Shown: piece by piece, positions 37,223-45,112 of the stretch
Numbering within the stretch: the stretch's first letter is position 1
How the letters are laid out: each line of letters begins with the position of its first letter
The notes under the pieces: model-generated
What the model was told of the DNA's origin: nothing
The model's database searches: none
What the model saw: only the letters and a program-made list of their open reading frames with translations
Origin: Pseudomonas fragi
GTDB taxonomy: Bacteria > Pseudomonadota > Gammaproteobacteria > Pseudomonadales > Pseudomonadaceae
Direction: 5' to 3'
DNA: 64,000 nucleotides
Assembly (NCBI RefSeq): GCF_002269505.1
Contig: NZ_NQKQ01000023.1
Coordinates: forward strand, 1 to 64,000
Position numbers and translations under genes: made by a program

Positions 37223-37258
37223 CAGTTAGCAGACTGCAGGGAGCCTTGACCGGCGCCC

Positions 37259-37303
37259 CGTAGCAGCTGCCGAAGGAACGAGGCTGCTCCGCTGCACCGG
37301 TCA
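37259..37303. repeat. Degenerate intergenic repeat
   Basis: GTAGCAGCTGCCGAAGGAACGAGGCTGC resembles one arm of the second repeat class in this window (see 26880-27063 and 62590-62675). Single copy without a clear inverted partner. Confidence 0.45.
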
Positions 37304-37343
37304 CACCACTAAAGGAGAGCCCGCATTGCGGGCGTCAGTGCCA

Positions 37344-39176
37344 ATGCTTTATCGTCGTTTCGAAAAACTGATCGATATTTTTCGTGAAGCCCCGACTCCG
37401 GCCCCTCCAAGCACTGTCTGGGCGTTTTATCTCTACTACCTGCGCCAGGTGTGGCCCGTGTTCGCCGCCTTGCTGGTGGTCGGGCTGATCGCGGCACTGA
37501 TCGAAGTATCGTTGTTCAGCTACTTGAGCACGCTGATCGACCTGACCCAGGGCACGCCCAACACTGACTTTTTCAAGGTCCACAGCGGTGAGCTGATCTG
37601 GATGGCCGTGGTCGCGCTGATCATACGCCCGGTGTTCTTCGGCCTCCATGACCTGCTGGTGCACCAGACCCTGAGCCCAAGCATGACCAGCATGATCCGC
37701 TGGCAAAACCACAGTTATGTGCTCAAGCAAAGCCTCAACTTTTTCCAGAACGATTTTGCCGGGCGCATCGCCCAGCGCATCATGCAAACAGGCAACTCCC
37801 TGCGAGATTCGGCAGTTCAGGCCGTCGACGCGCTGTGGCACGTCCTGATCTATGCCATCAGTTCGCTGGTGCTGTTTGCCGAAGCCGACTGGCGCCTGAT
37901 GATCCCTCTGCTGACCTGGATCCTGTGCTACATCGGCGCCTTGTATTACTTCGTGCCAAGGGTCAAGGAGCGCTCGGTGGTGTCTTCCGATGCGCGCTCC
38001 AAACTGATGGGGCGCATCGTCGACGGCTACACCAACATCACCACCCTCAAATTGTTCGCCCACACCAACTTCGAGCAGCAGTACGCGCGCGAAGCCATTA
38101 TCGAGCAAACCGAAAAAACCCGCCTGGCCAGTCGCGTCGTCACCAGCATGGACGTGACAATCACCAGCTTGAATGGCCTGCTGATCGTCAGCACCAGCGG
38201 CCTGGCCCTCTGGCTGTGGAGCCAGTCGCTGATCAGCGTCGGCGCCATTGCCCTCGCCACCGGCCTGGTGATCCGTATCGTCAACATGTCCGGCTGGATC
38301 ATGTGGGTGGTCAACGGCATATTCGAAAACATCGGCATGGTCCAGGATGGCCTGGAGACCATCGCCCAACCTGTCGCCGTAACCGACCGCGATCAGGCCC
38401 CGCGCCTGATCGTCAACTGTGGCGAAGTGCGCTTTGAACACGTCGACTTCCACTACGGCAAGCGCAGCGGGATCATCAGCGACCTTAACCTGGTGATTGA
38501 ACCCGGTGAAAAAATCGGCCTGATCGGCCCCTCGGGTGCCGGCAAGTCAACCCTGGTGAACCTGCTGCTGCGTCTGTATGACCTGCAGGGCGGTCGCATC
38601 CTGATCGACAATCAGAACATAGCCGAAGTGACGCAGGAAAGCCTGCGCGAACAGATCGGAATGATTACCCAGGACACCTCGTTGCTGCATCGTTCGATCC
38701 GCGACAATTTGCTCTATGGCAAACCGGACGCCACCGACGAAGAACTCTGGGAAGCCGTGCGCAAGGCCCGTGCCGATGAGTTTATCCCGCTACTGTCTGA
38801 CGCACAGGGCCGCACCGGCTTCGATGCCCACGTGGGCGAGCGCGGCGTCAAGCTGTCCGGCGGGCAACGCCAGCGTATTGCCATTGCTCGCGTGCTGCTC
38901 AAGAACGCTCCGATCCTGATCATGGACGAGGCCACCTCGGCACTGGACTCCGAAGTAGAGGCCGCGATCCAGGAAAGCCTGGAAACCCTGATGCAGGGTA
39001 AAACCGTGATTGCCATCGCCCACCGCCTTTCCACCATCGCACGCATGGACCGCCTGGTGGTCCTGGAAAACGGCCATATCGCCGAAACCGGCACCCACAA
39101 CGAACTGCTCGCCAAAGGCGGTTTGTACTCGCGGTTGTGGCAGCACCAGACTGGAGGTTTTGTCGGCATTGACTGA
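37344..39176 (+). CDS. ABC exporter, fused membrane and ATPase domains
   Basis: A 610-residue half-transporter. Six membrane helices (about 22-310) carry the exporter coupling motif NFFQNDFAGRIAQRIMQTG. The ATPase domain (about 350-600) has Walker A GPSGAGKST (Lys401), signature LSGGQ (504-508), Walker B ILIMDEATSALDSE and AHRLSTIA. ATG at 37344 gives MLYRRFEKLIDIF; an upstream TTG at 37326 is less likely. It matches PA3228 beside ppiA. It acts as a homodimer; the substrate is unknown, and lipid or drug export is possible. Confidence 0.92.
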   Translation: MLYRRFEKLIDIFREAPTPAPPSTVWAFYLYYLRQVWPVFAALLVVGLIAALIEVSLFSYLSTLIDLTQGTPNTDFFKVHSGELIWMAVVALIIRPVFFGLHDLLVHQTLSPSMTSMIRWQNHSYVLKQSLNFFQNDFAGRIAQRIMQTGNSLRDSAVQAVDALWHVLIYAISSLVLFAEADWRLMIPLLTWILCYIGALYYFVPRVKERSVVSSDARSKLMGRIVDGYTNITTLKLFAHTNFEQQYAREAIIEQTEKTRLASRVVTSMDVTITSLNGLLIVSTSGLALWLWSQSLISVGAIALATGLVIRIVNMSGWIMWVVNGIFENIGMVQDGLETIAQPVAVTDRDQAPRLIVNCGEVRFEHVDFHYGKRSGIISDLNLVIEPGEKIGLIGPSGAGKSTLVNLLLRLYDLQGGRILIDNQNIAEVTQESLREQIGMITQDTSLLHRSIRDNLLYGKPDATDEELWEAVRKARADEFIPLLSDAQGRTGFDAHVGERGVKLSGGQRQRIAIARVLLKNAPILIMDEATSALDSEVEAAIQESLETLMQGKTVIAIAHRLSTIARMDRLVVLENGHIAETGTHNELLAKGGLYSRLWQHQTGGFVGID

Positions 39177-39200
39177 GCGCCTGTAACGCCAGTGAAACTC

Positions 39201-39239
39201 AACGCCAGCGCCCGGTTTTAAAAGGGTCTGGCGTTTTTT
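39201..39239 (+). terminator. Rho-independent terminator of the ABC exporter
   Basis: AACGCCAG / CTGGCGTT stem followed by TTTTT, 25 bases after the exporter stop. Confidence 0.8.
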
Positions 39240-39365
39240 ATGGCACTGGCTAAAAATCCGGAGAGTGCTGTACTGAAAATAGGATTCGGGAGAATTCTGC
39301 TGTGAACCGCAGGAAGCGACGCTGCTTCAATTGCACGATAGATTTATCTATCCGGGATCGCTTCC

Positions 39366-40067
39366 ATGACCTTATTCAAACGTTCTGTAACTGAGTTGCT
39401 GGGTACTTTCTGGTTAGTGCTGGGCGGTTGTGGTAGTGCCGTACTCGCTGCCGCGTTTCCTGATGTCGGCATCGGCCTGCTGGGGGTCGCGCTGGCATTT
39501 GGCCTGACCGTGGTGACCATGGCCTTCGCCATCGGCCATATCAGTGGCTGCCATCTCAACCCGGCCGTGTCGTTCGGCTTGTGGGTGGGCGGGCGTTTTC
39601 CTGCCAAAGAACTGCCTGCGTATATCATTGCCCAAGTTCTGGGCGGCGTGATTGCGGCCGGGCTCCTGTACATGATTGCCAGCGGCAAGCCCGGCTTTGA
39701 CCTGGCGGCAAGCGGGCTCGCAGCCAACGGTTATGGCGCGCACTCCCCAGGCGGCTATTCGATGGTTTCGGGGCTCATCTGTGAAATCACCATGAGCGCC
39801 ATGTTTATCCTGATCATCATGGGCGTCACTGACAAACGGGTGCCTGCTGGGCACGCGCCTCTCGCCATCGGCCTGGCGCTGACGTTGATCCACCTGATCT
39901 CGATCCCGGTAACCAACACCTCGGTCAACCCGGCGCGCAGCACAGGCCCGGCGCTGATCGTGGGCGGCTGGGCACTTCAGCAGTTGTGGATGTTCTGGTT
40001 GGCGCCGATGGTGGGCGCGGCCATTGGTGCAGTGGTCTATCGCTGGCTGGGCAAAGAAGACAGCTGA
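39366..40067 (+). CDS. aqpZ: Aquaporin Z
   Basis: A 233-residue MIP channel with six helices and two half-helices bearing NPA boxes (HLNPAVSFG and SVNPARSTGP). The preceding His of HISGCHLNPA and the Arg after the second NPA form the narrow selectivity filter of water-specific channels, as in AqpZ. It conducts water across the inner membrane. Its end faces the convergent DUF482 gene, 17 bases away. Confidence 0.95.
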   Translation: MTLFKRSVTELLGTFWLVLGGCGSAVLAAAFPDVGIGLLGVALAFGLTVVTMAFAIGHISGCHLNPAVSFGLWVGGRFPAKELPAYIIAQVLGGVIAAGLLYMIASGKPGFDLAASGLAANGYGAHSPGGYSMVSGLICEITMSAMFILIIMGVTDKRVPAGHAPLAIGLALTLIHLISIPVTNTSVNPARSTGPALIVGGWALQQLWMFWLAPMVGAAIGAVVYRWLGKEDS

Positions 40068-40084
40068 ACAGCCAGAGTCAGGGG

Positions 40085-41209
40085 TCAGGCCTGCCGATAA
40101 GGCAGCGCCGACCTCGCCTCTTCGGCATACGCCAGCACCCCAACCCGCTCACGCTGCAAAAAGTCACTCACGGCCGCCTTCAGGCCCTGATGGCGCAGGT
40201 AATGCCAAGAATGAGTGATCACCGGCTCAAAACCGCGGATCAACTTGTGTTCGCCTTGAGCCCCTGCATCAAAACGCCGGATACCGTGGGCGATGGCGTA
40301 ATCCATGCCCTGGTAGAAACACGCCTCGAAATGCAGGCGGTCAAACTCGCCAAGGCATCCCCAATACCGACCATAGAAACTGTCGCCACCGATCAGGCTA
40401 AAGGCCATAGCAACCGGAGTTGCCCCCTGTTTGGCCAGCACGACGCGAATCGATTCCGGCATACGCTCGGCCAGCAGGCTGAAAAAATCCCGCGTCAGAT
40501 ATGGCGTTTGCCGACGCACAGCGTAGGTGTTGGCATAGCAAGCGTAGACAAAATCCCATTGCGCTTCGCTGACTTGCTGGCCTTCCAGCCATTCAAACTC
40601 AAACCCCTGCCCCGCCACTTGCTCGCGCTCTTTGCGCATCTGTTTGCGCTTGCGTGAACTCAAGGCATCGAGGAAATCCTGAAAATCCCGATACCCGCGG
40701 TTCTGCCAATGAAACTGACAGCCCAGCCGTTGCATCCAGCCGGGCTGTTGCGCCAACGCCCTATCGGCCAGCGGATCGGTAAAATTGATGTGGGCGCTGG
40801 ACAGCCCTTCGATCTGCAGATAACCGGGCAAGGCTGCCAGCAGCTCGAGCCCATCCTCGGCACGGGCGGCCAACAGCCGTGGGCCGCTGACCGGGCTGAA
40901 CGGTACCGCCGTGAGCAACTTGGGGTAGTACTCGATGCCTGCCCGCTCGCAGGCCTGCGCCCACTCATGATCAAACACGTACTCTCCGTAGGAATGCCAT
41001 TTGCGATAACTGGGCAGCGCCGCCTGCAACTGCCCATTTTCGTAATGCAGCAAATGCTCGGGCTGCCAGCCGGAATGAGGCCCAAGGCTGGCACTGTCTT
41101 CCAGGGCACTGAGAAAGGCATGCCGCAAAAAAGGCTGGGCCACCGGCACCAGCGCATCCCATTCATGGGCGGGGATGGCGGACAGGCTGTCGAGTCGTTC
41201 AAGCGGCAT
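40085..41209 (-). CDS. GNAT-fold / FemAB-like protein (DUF482)
   Basis: A 374-residue protein: HEWDALVPVAQPFLRHAFLSALEDSAS at the N-terminus, PFSPVSGPRLL, LSSRKRKQMRKEREQVAGQGF in the middle and YQGMDYAIAHGIRRFDAGAQGEHKL near the end are the DUF482/PF04339 blocks. It is predicted to have tandem GNAT folds like peptidoglycan-bridge or ornithine-lipid type acyltransferases, but its reaction is unknown. Convergent with aqpZ. Confidence 0.85.
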   Translation of the reverse strand: MPLERLDSLSAIPAHEWDALVPVAQPFLRHAFLSALEDSASLGPHSGWQPEHLLHYENGQLQAALPSYRKWHSYGEYVFDHEWAQACERAGIEYYPKLLTAVPFSPVSGPRLLAARAEDGLELLAALPGYLQIEGLSSAHINFTDPLADRALAQQPGWMQRLGCQFHWQNRGYRDFQDFLDALSSRKRKQMRKEREQVAGQGFEFEWLEGQQVSEAQWDFVYACYANTYAVRRQTPYLTRDFFSLLAERMPESIRVVLAKQGATPVAMAFSLIGGDSFYGRYWGCLGEFDRLHFEACFYQGMDYAIAHGIRRFDAGAQGEHKLIRGFEPVITHSWHYLRHQGLKAAVSDFLQRERVGVLAYAEEARSALPYRQA

Positions 41210-41291
41210 TAATAGTCCTCAAGGCGCGGCGTAGACGCGATGGTATCACCCAACCAGTGAATCGCTTCACTGTCACAGACTTGCTATCACT

Positions 41292-41325
41292 CTGCCACTT
41301 TTCTGTCATATCCACCCGCGATACT
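41292..41325 (+). promoter_or_regulatory. Candidate PhoB-dependent promoter of the porin
   Basis: CTGCCACTTTT and CTGTCATATCC (41292-41313) form two 11-base direct repeats close to the Pho box (CTGTCAT-N4 twice), the second repeat matching 7 of 7 in its core and the first 5 of 7... with changes C for T and C for T. GATACT at 41320-41325 begins 10 bases after the second CTGTCAT, the usual Pho-box to -10 spacing. Start would be near 41332, leaving a leader of about 136 bases. Confidence 0.45.
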
Positions 41326-41467
41326 GACGCCGCTTCTTAGAACACGGGGTTATGAGCGACCTGTTTGCCAACACGCTCATGACACACCAAGCCTCGTTAA
41401 CGTGAGCCCGTAAAGGGCCGATTTTTCTTGGGGTGGCTAGGGCCATCTCAGCACTGGGAGATTCATA

Positions 41468-42760
41468 ATGCGTCTTGTATCTACACGGGTTGCTGCGGGA
41501 CTGTGTGGCGGCCTGGTATTGGCCATGAGCGTTCCGGCCAGCGCTGCGGTCGATGCCAAACTGCTCGAAATGCTTAAAGCCAACGGCTCCATTTCGCCTG
41601 CACAATACTCCGAGCTGCAAACTGAACTCGCCAGTGAGAATCAAGCCAAGCAAGAAGCTGCCGCCGATCAGGTGAAGAAATCCGATCTCAGTGCCTTCGA
41701 ACAGAAAGTCGCCTGGGCCGCCAAAACCGAACTCAAGGGCGATGTCCGGGTTCGTCAGGAAACCGTCAAAATCGACGGCGAATCCGACGGCAAGAACAAG
41801 GACCGTCAGCGTATTCGTGCCCGTCTGGGCGCCTACACCGAAATCAACCCGCAGGTGAACACCGGTATCCGTATCGCTACTGGTGGCGGCGATGATGCAC
41901 GCTCCACCAACCAGGACCTGGACAACTACTTCGACAAGAAGCAGCTGTGGCTGGACATGGCCTTCATCGACTACCACCCGACCGCCGTCAAGGACCTGCA
42001 CCTGATTGCCGGCAAGATGCCACAACCGTGGGTCAACATGGGCGATGTGATCTGGGATAGCGATATCAACCCGGAAGGTCTGGCCGCCACTTACAAGCAC
42101 AACCTGGGCAACAGCGGCGTCGAGATGTTTGGTAGCGCCGGTTACTACACCCTCAAGGACAACGTTGACGGTGAAGGCGTGCAATTCAAACACGACCTGA
42201 GCCTGTATGCCGGCCAGTTGGGTGCACGTTTCGCACCAACCGACAGCCTGAAAGTGACCTTGGGCGGTAGCGTTTACAGCTACAACAACGACAAGGACAG
42301 CAAGTGCCCGACTACCGGGACCAAGACCACTCCTTGCGCGCTCGCCGTCAACGGCAACAGCACCGACGAGTTCCGTCTGTACGAAGGCTTCGGTCAGGTC
42401 GATATCGCCAACCTGCCATTGCCGCTGTCGCTGTACGGCCAATACGTGCACAACGCTGCCACCGACAGCGATCAGGACGATGCCTGGCTGGTGGGTTTCA
42501 AATCCAAGCTCAACGCCTTCAGCCTGGACTACAACTACCGCGATATTCAGCGTAACGCCGTGGTCGGCGCGTTCACCGACTCTGACTTCGCCAACGGTAC
42601 TACCGGTTCTCGCGGTCACAAGTTCAAAGTGGGTTACGAAATCGACAAGAACTTCGGTGTCGGCGTGACGTACTTCCTGACCAAGGCCGACTACGCGACC
42701 TCCACCCAGAAAGATGCCAAGGCCAACACCTTGCAACTGGACCTGGAAGCCAAGTTCTAA
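41468..42760 (+). CDS. Putative outer-membrane porin (Porin_5 family)
   Basis: A 430-residue protein with a signal peptide (cleavage after ASA, about residue 26), a short periplasmic coiled segment (KLLEMLKANGSISPAQYSELQTELA) as in phosphate- and carbohydrate-type porins, then a beta-barrel of about 16 strands with alternating hydrophobic residues ending LQLDLEAKF (C-terminal Phe). One loop has two Cys (SKCPTTGTKTTPCA) that can pair. A PhoB-like box upstream suggests induction in phosphate limitation. The diffusing solute cannot be read from sequence. Confidence 0.85.
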   Translation: MRLVSTRVAAGLCGGLVLAMSVPASAAVDAKLLEMLKANGSISPAQYSELQTELASENQAKQEAAADQVKKSDLSAFEQKVAWAAKTELKGDVRVRQETVKIDGESDGKNKDRQRIRARLGAYTEINPQVNTGIRIATGGGDDARSTNQDLDNYFDKKQLWLDMAFIDYHPTAVKDLHLIAGKMPQPWVNMGDVIWDSDINPEGLAATYKHNLGNSGVEMFGSAGYYTLKDNVDGEGVQFKHDLSLYAGQLGARFAPTDSLKVTLGGSVYSYNNDKDSKCPTTGTKTTPCALAVNGNSTDEFRLYEGFGQVDIANLPLPLSLYGQYVHNAATDSDQDDAWLVGFKSKLNAFSLDYNYRDIQRNAVVGAFTDSDFANGTTGSRGHKFKVGYEIDKNFGVGVTYFLTKADYATSTQKDAKANTLQLDLEAKF

Positions 42761-42783
42761 AAGCAGGTTTCATGCAACAGACA

Positions 42784-42808
42784 ACACGCTGGAGTCGTCC
42801 AGCGTTTT
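42784..42808 (+). terminator. Terminator after the porin
   Basis: ACGCTGGA / TCCAGCGT stem with GTCG loop, then TTTTGT; 24 bases after the porin stop. Confidence 0.75.
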
Positions 42809-42883
42809 GTATCTCAAAAGCACAGCGAGGATGGCGTCGGCCCCCATCACATCCACCGCCGCCTCCTCGCTCATGCCCCGCCT

Positions 42884-43111
42884 TTAGCGCGACCGCTCGC
42901 GCATCATCCACTCGACCGTTTGCTCCAGATCCGCCGGTGGCGGCTCGGGAAGCTTTCTCAAGGTGGCGCTCAGCACACGCATTTGCTTGATAAAACGTCG
43001 GCAGTTCGGACAAAACAGCAAATGATGGCGCACTAGCAGGCGCTGACGAAAACTCAGCTGGCCATCCAGATAATCACTTGAACGCGCTACTTGCTGTTTA
43101 CAGCTCAACAT
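42884..43111 (-). CDS. Zinc-finger (ZAS) anti-sigma factor
   Basis: A 75-residue soluble protein. HLLFCPNC (His30, Cys34, Cys37) is the HxxxCxxC zinc-binding anti-sigma motif, preceded by SSDYLDGQLSFRQRLLVRH. There is no membrane segment, so it should act in the cytoplasm. Its start overlaps the end of the sigma-factor gene by 7 bases, giving translational coupling and near 1:1 synthesis. Presumed to sequester the upstream ECF sigma factor; redox or metal control of the zinc site is possible. Confidence 0.85.
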   Translation of the reverse strand: MLSCKQQVARSSDYLDGQLSFRQRLLVRHHLLFCPNCRRFIKQMRVLSATLRKLPEPPPADLEQTVEWMMRERSR

Positions 43112-43716
43112 TCGCCGGTTTCCTCGAAATGCTCCACGGTCGCAAAGACTTTAAGTCGGGCGCGATGTATCAGCACCCTGACATTAGAGAGCGATATCTC
43201 AAGAATATTACAAATTTCTTCAAGCTCCAGCCCCTGGCGCTCGCGCAACACCAGCACACTGCTCTGCAACTGCGGCAGGCTGAGGAGCGTGTGCTCAAGG
43301 CACTCGCGCAGTTCTTCTTCGGTGAGCAAGGCGTCGGGGGTGTCCTGATGCCAGGCAAAAGGCGCCAGCAACCAGTGGCCATCGCTGGAAAACCGGTCAT
43401 CGTCGACAGTACCGTGAGGCGAGGGTAAATCGTCGAGCAGCACTTCACGACGATTTTGCTTGTAGCGGTTTTTGGCCGAATTGGCGGTGATGGTCAGCAG
43501 CCAGGTTTTCAGGCTCGAGCGGCCCTCAAATCCGGACAGGTTACGCACCACTGACAGCCAGGCGTCCTGCACGATTTCGTCGGCATGGCGATTGCCGACG
43601 ATCGCATAGGCCACGGCGCGCATGGCACTCTGGTAGGTGGTGACCAGCTCGCGAAAAGCCTGCTGATCGCCGGCCAACAGACGCTTGAGCAGTTCTGAGT
43701 CGTCGGCAGTTGCCAT
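43105..43716 (-). CDS. ECF sigma-70 family sigma factor
   Basis: A 203-residue sigma factor. Region 2 runs FRELVTTYQSAMRAVAYAIVGNRHADEIVQDAWLSVVRNL then the -10 recognition part SSLKTWLLTITANSAKNRY. A linker (about 90-135) includes an acidic, Ser/His-rich loop. Region 4 has LLSLPQLQSSVLVLRERQGLELEEICNILEISLSNVRVLIHRAR. Paired with an overlapping ZAS anti-sigma gene; corresponds to PA3285. Its regulon is unknown; the FabH-like gene just upstream on the same strand may be linked. Confidence 0.9.
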   Translation of the reverse strand: MATADDSELLKRLLAGDQQAFRELVTTYQSAMRAVAYAIVGNRHADEIVQDAWLSVVRNLSGFEGRSSLKTWLLTITANSAKNRYKQNRREVLLDDLPSPHGTVDDDRFSSDGHWLLAPFAWHQDTPDALLTEEELRECLEHTLLSLPQLQSSVLVLRERQGLELEEICNILEISLSNVRVLIHRARLKVFATVEHFEETGEC

Positions 43717-43773
43717 GCAGGTCTCCGCAACCGGAAAGTGATTTTTCTGTGTGAGAGCGGGCCAGCTATGACC

Positions 43774-44895
43774 TTAGCGCTTACGCAAAATCACGCTGCC
43801 AATCGAGTAGCCGGCACCGAACGAACTGAGCACTGCCAGCGAACCGCTTGGCAAGTCGTCCTGGTACTTATGGAAGGCGATCACCGAACCGGCCGAACTG
43901 GTATTGGCATAAGTGTCGAGAATCACCGGGGCTTCTTCGATCGAGGCTTCGCGGCCCAACAACTTGCGCACGATCAGATGGTTCATGCTCAAGTTGGCCT
44001 GGTGCAGCCAGAAACGCTTGACCTGGGCCACGTCCAGCTGGCTTTCCTGCAAATGCTGGCCGATCAACTCAGCCACCATCGGGCATACGTCACGGAAGAC
44101 TTTGCGCCCTTCTTGTACGAACAGTTTGTCCGGGCTGTCAGCCGGCTCGTCAGACGCGCGGTTGAGGAAGCCGAAGTTGTTGCGGATATTGTTCGAGTAA
44201 GTGGTCAGCAGTTTGGTGCTGACGATGTCGAACTGGTGTTCGGACGTTGCCAGATCAGCACGTTCAACCACTACCGCGGTTGCCGCATCGCCAAAGATGA
44301 AGTGGCTGTCACGGTCACGAAAGTTCAGGTGGCCGGTGCACACTTCAGGGCTGATCAACAGCACTGCGCGGGCCTGGCCCAACTGCACACTGTTACTGGC
44401 GGTCTGAATACCGAAAGTCGCCGAGGAGCAGGCTACGTTCATGTCAAAGCCAAAGCCCTGGATGCCCAGCGCGTGCTGCACTTCGATAGCAATGGCAGGG
44501 TACGGGCGCTGCAGGTTGGAGCAGGCCACGATCACCCCGTCGATGTCAGCGGCGCTTTTACCCGCACGCTCCAGCGCCTGGTTGGCAGCGCCTACGGCCA
44601 TTTCGCAGAGCACCGACATTTCGTCGTTGCTACGTTCAGGCAAGCGCGGACGCATGCGCTGAGGGTCAAGGATGCCGTCCTTGTCCATCACAAAGCGGCT
44701 TTTGATGCCCGAAGCCTTTTCGATAAAGGCTGCACTGGACTCGGCCAGAGGCTGGATGTCACCTGCCTCGATAGCCGCAGCGTGGTCCGCGTTGAACTGT
44801 TGCACATAGGTATTGAAAGACTGCACCAGCTCTTCGTTGGAGATGCTGTTGGCCGGGGTATACAGGCCGGTGCCGCTGATGACGACGTTATGCAC
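43774..44895 (-). CDS. Beta-ketoacyl-ACP synthase III (FabH-like)
   Basis: A 373-residue thiolase-fold condensing enzyme with the Cys-His-Asn triad visible: Cys in MNVACSSATFGIQ, His in FWLHQANLSMN, Asn in DTYANTSSAGS. It is longer than FabH (about 320) because of an insert near residues 35-95. It corresponds to PA3286, described (from memory) as condensing octanoyl-CoA from beta-oxidation with malonyl-ACP, shunting degradation products into fatty-acid synthesis. GTG start at 44895. It lies 57 bases upstream of the sigma factor gene on the same strand. Confidence 0.85.
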   Translation of the reverse strand: MHNVVISGTGLYTPANSISNEELVQSFNTYVQQFNADHAAAIEAGDIQPLAESSAAFIEKASGIKSRFVMDKDGILDPQRMRPRLPERSNDEMSVLCEMAVGAANQALERAGKSAADIDGVIVACSNLQRPYPAIAIEVQHALGIQGFGFDMNVACSSATFGIQTASNSVQLGQARAVLLISPEVCTGHLNFRDRDSHFIFGDAATAVVVERADLATSEHQFDIVSTKLLTTYSNNIRNNFGFLNRASDEPADSPDKLFVQEGRKVFRDVCPMVAELIGQHLQESQLDVAQVKRFWLHQANLSMNHLIVRKLLGREASIEEAPVILDTYANTSSAGSVIAFHKYQDDLPSGSLAVLSSFGAGYSIGSVILRKR

Positions 44896-45015
44896 GGTCG
44901 TTCCTCTATTCTGTTCAAGCAGAAGAAATTGAAATCGTTTCAGGTACTGATAGCCGCGAAGTTTGCCATAAAAGGCAGCATTTGGCGTTATTTACGGATC
45001 TTGCAGTGATCCCCC

Positions 45016-45102
45016 GTGGGAGCGGGCTTGCTCGCGATTGCAGCAACACGGTGCAAATGAAGGACCGCGTCACCTGCATCGCGAGCAAGCCCACGCTCAC
45101 AG
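45016..45102. repeat. REP pair
   Basis: GTGGGAGCGGGCTTGCTCGCGAT at left and its inverted relative ATCGCGAGCAAGCCCACGCTCAC at right. Lies between the 5-prime end of the FabH-like gene and the 3-prime end of hrpA, both on the minus strand. Confidence 0.85.
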
Positions 45103-45112
45103 AACTGCAGGC

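Noticed and set aside
37326..37343. TTG start for the ABC exporter
   Set aside because: An ATG six codons later fits the family start; TTG is rare.
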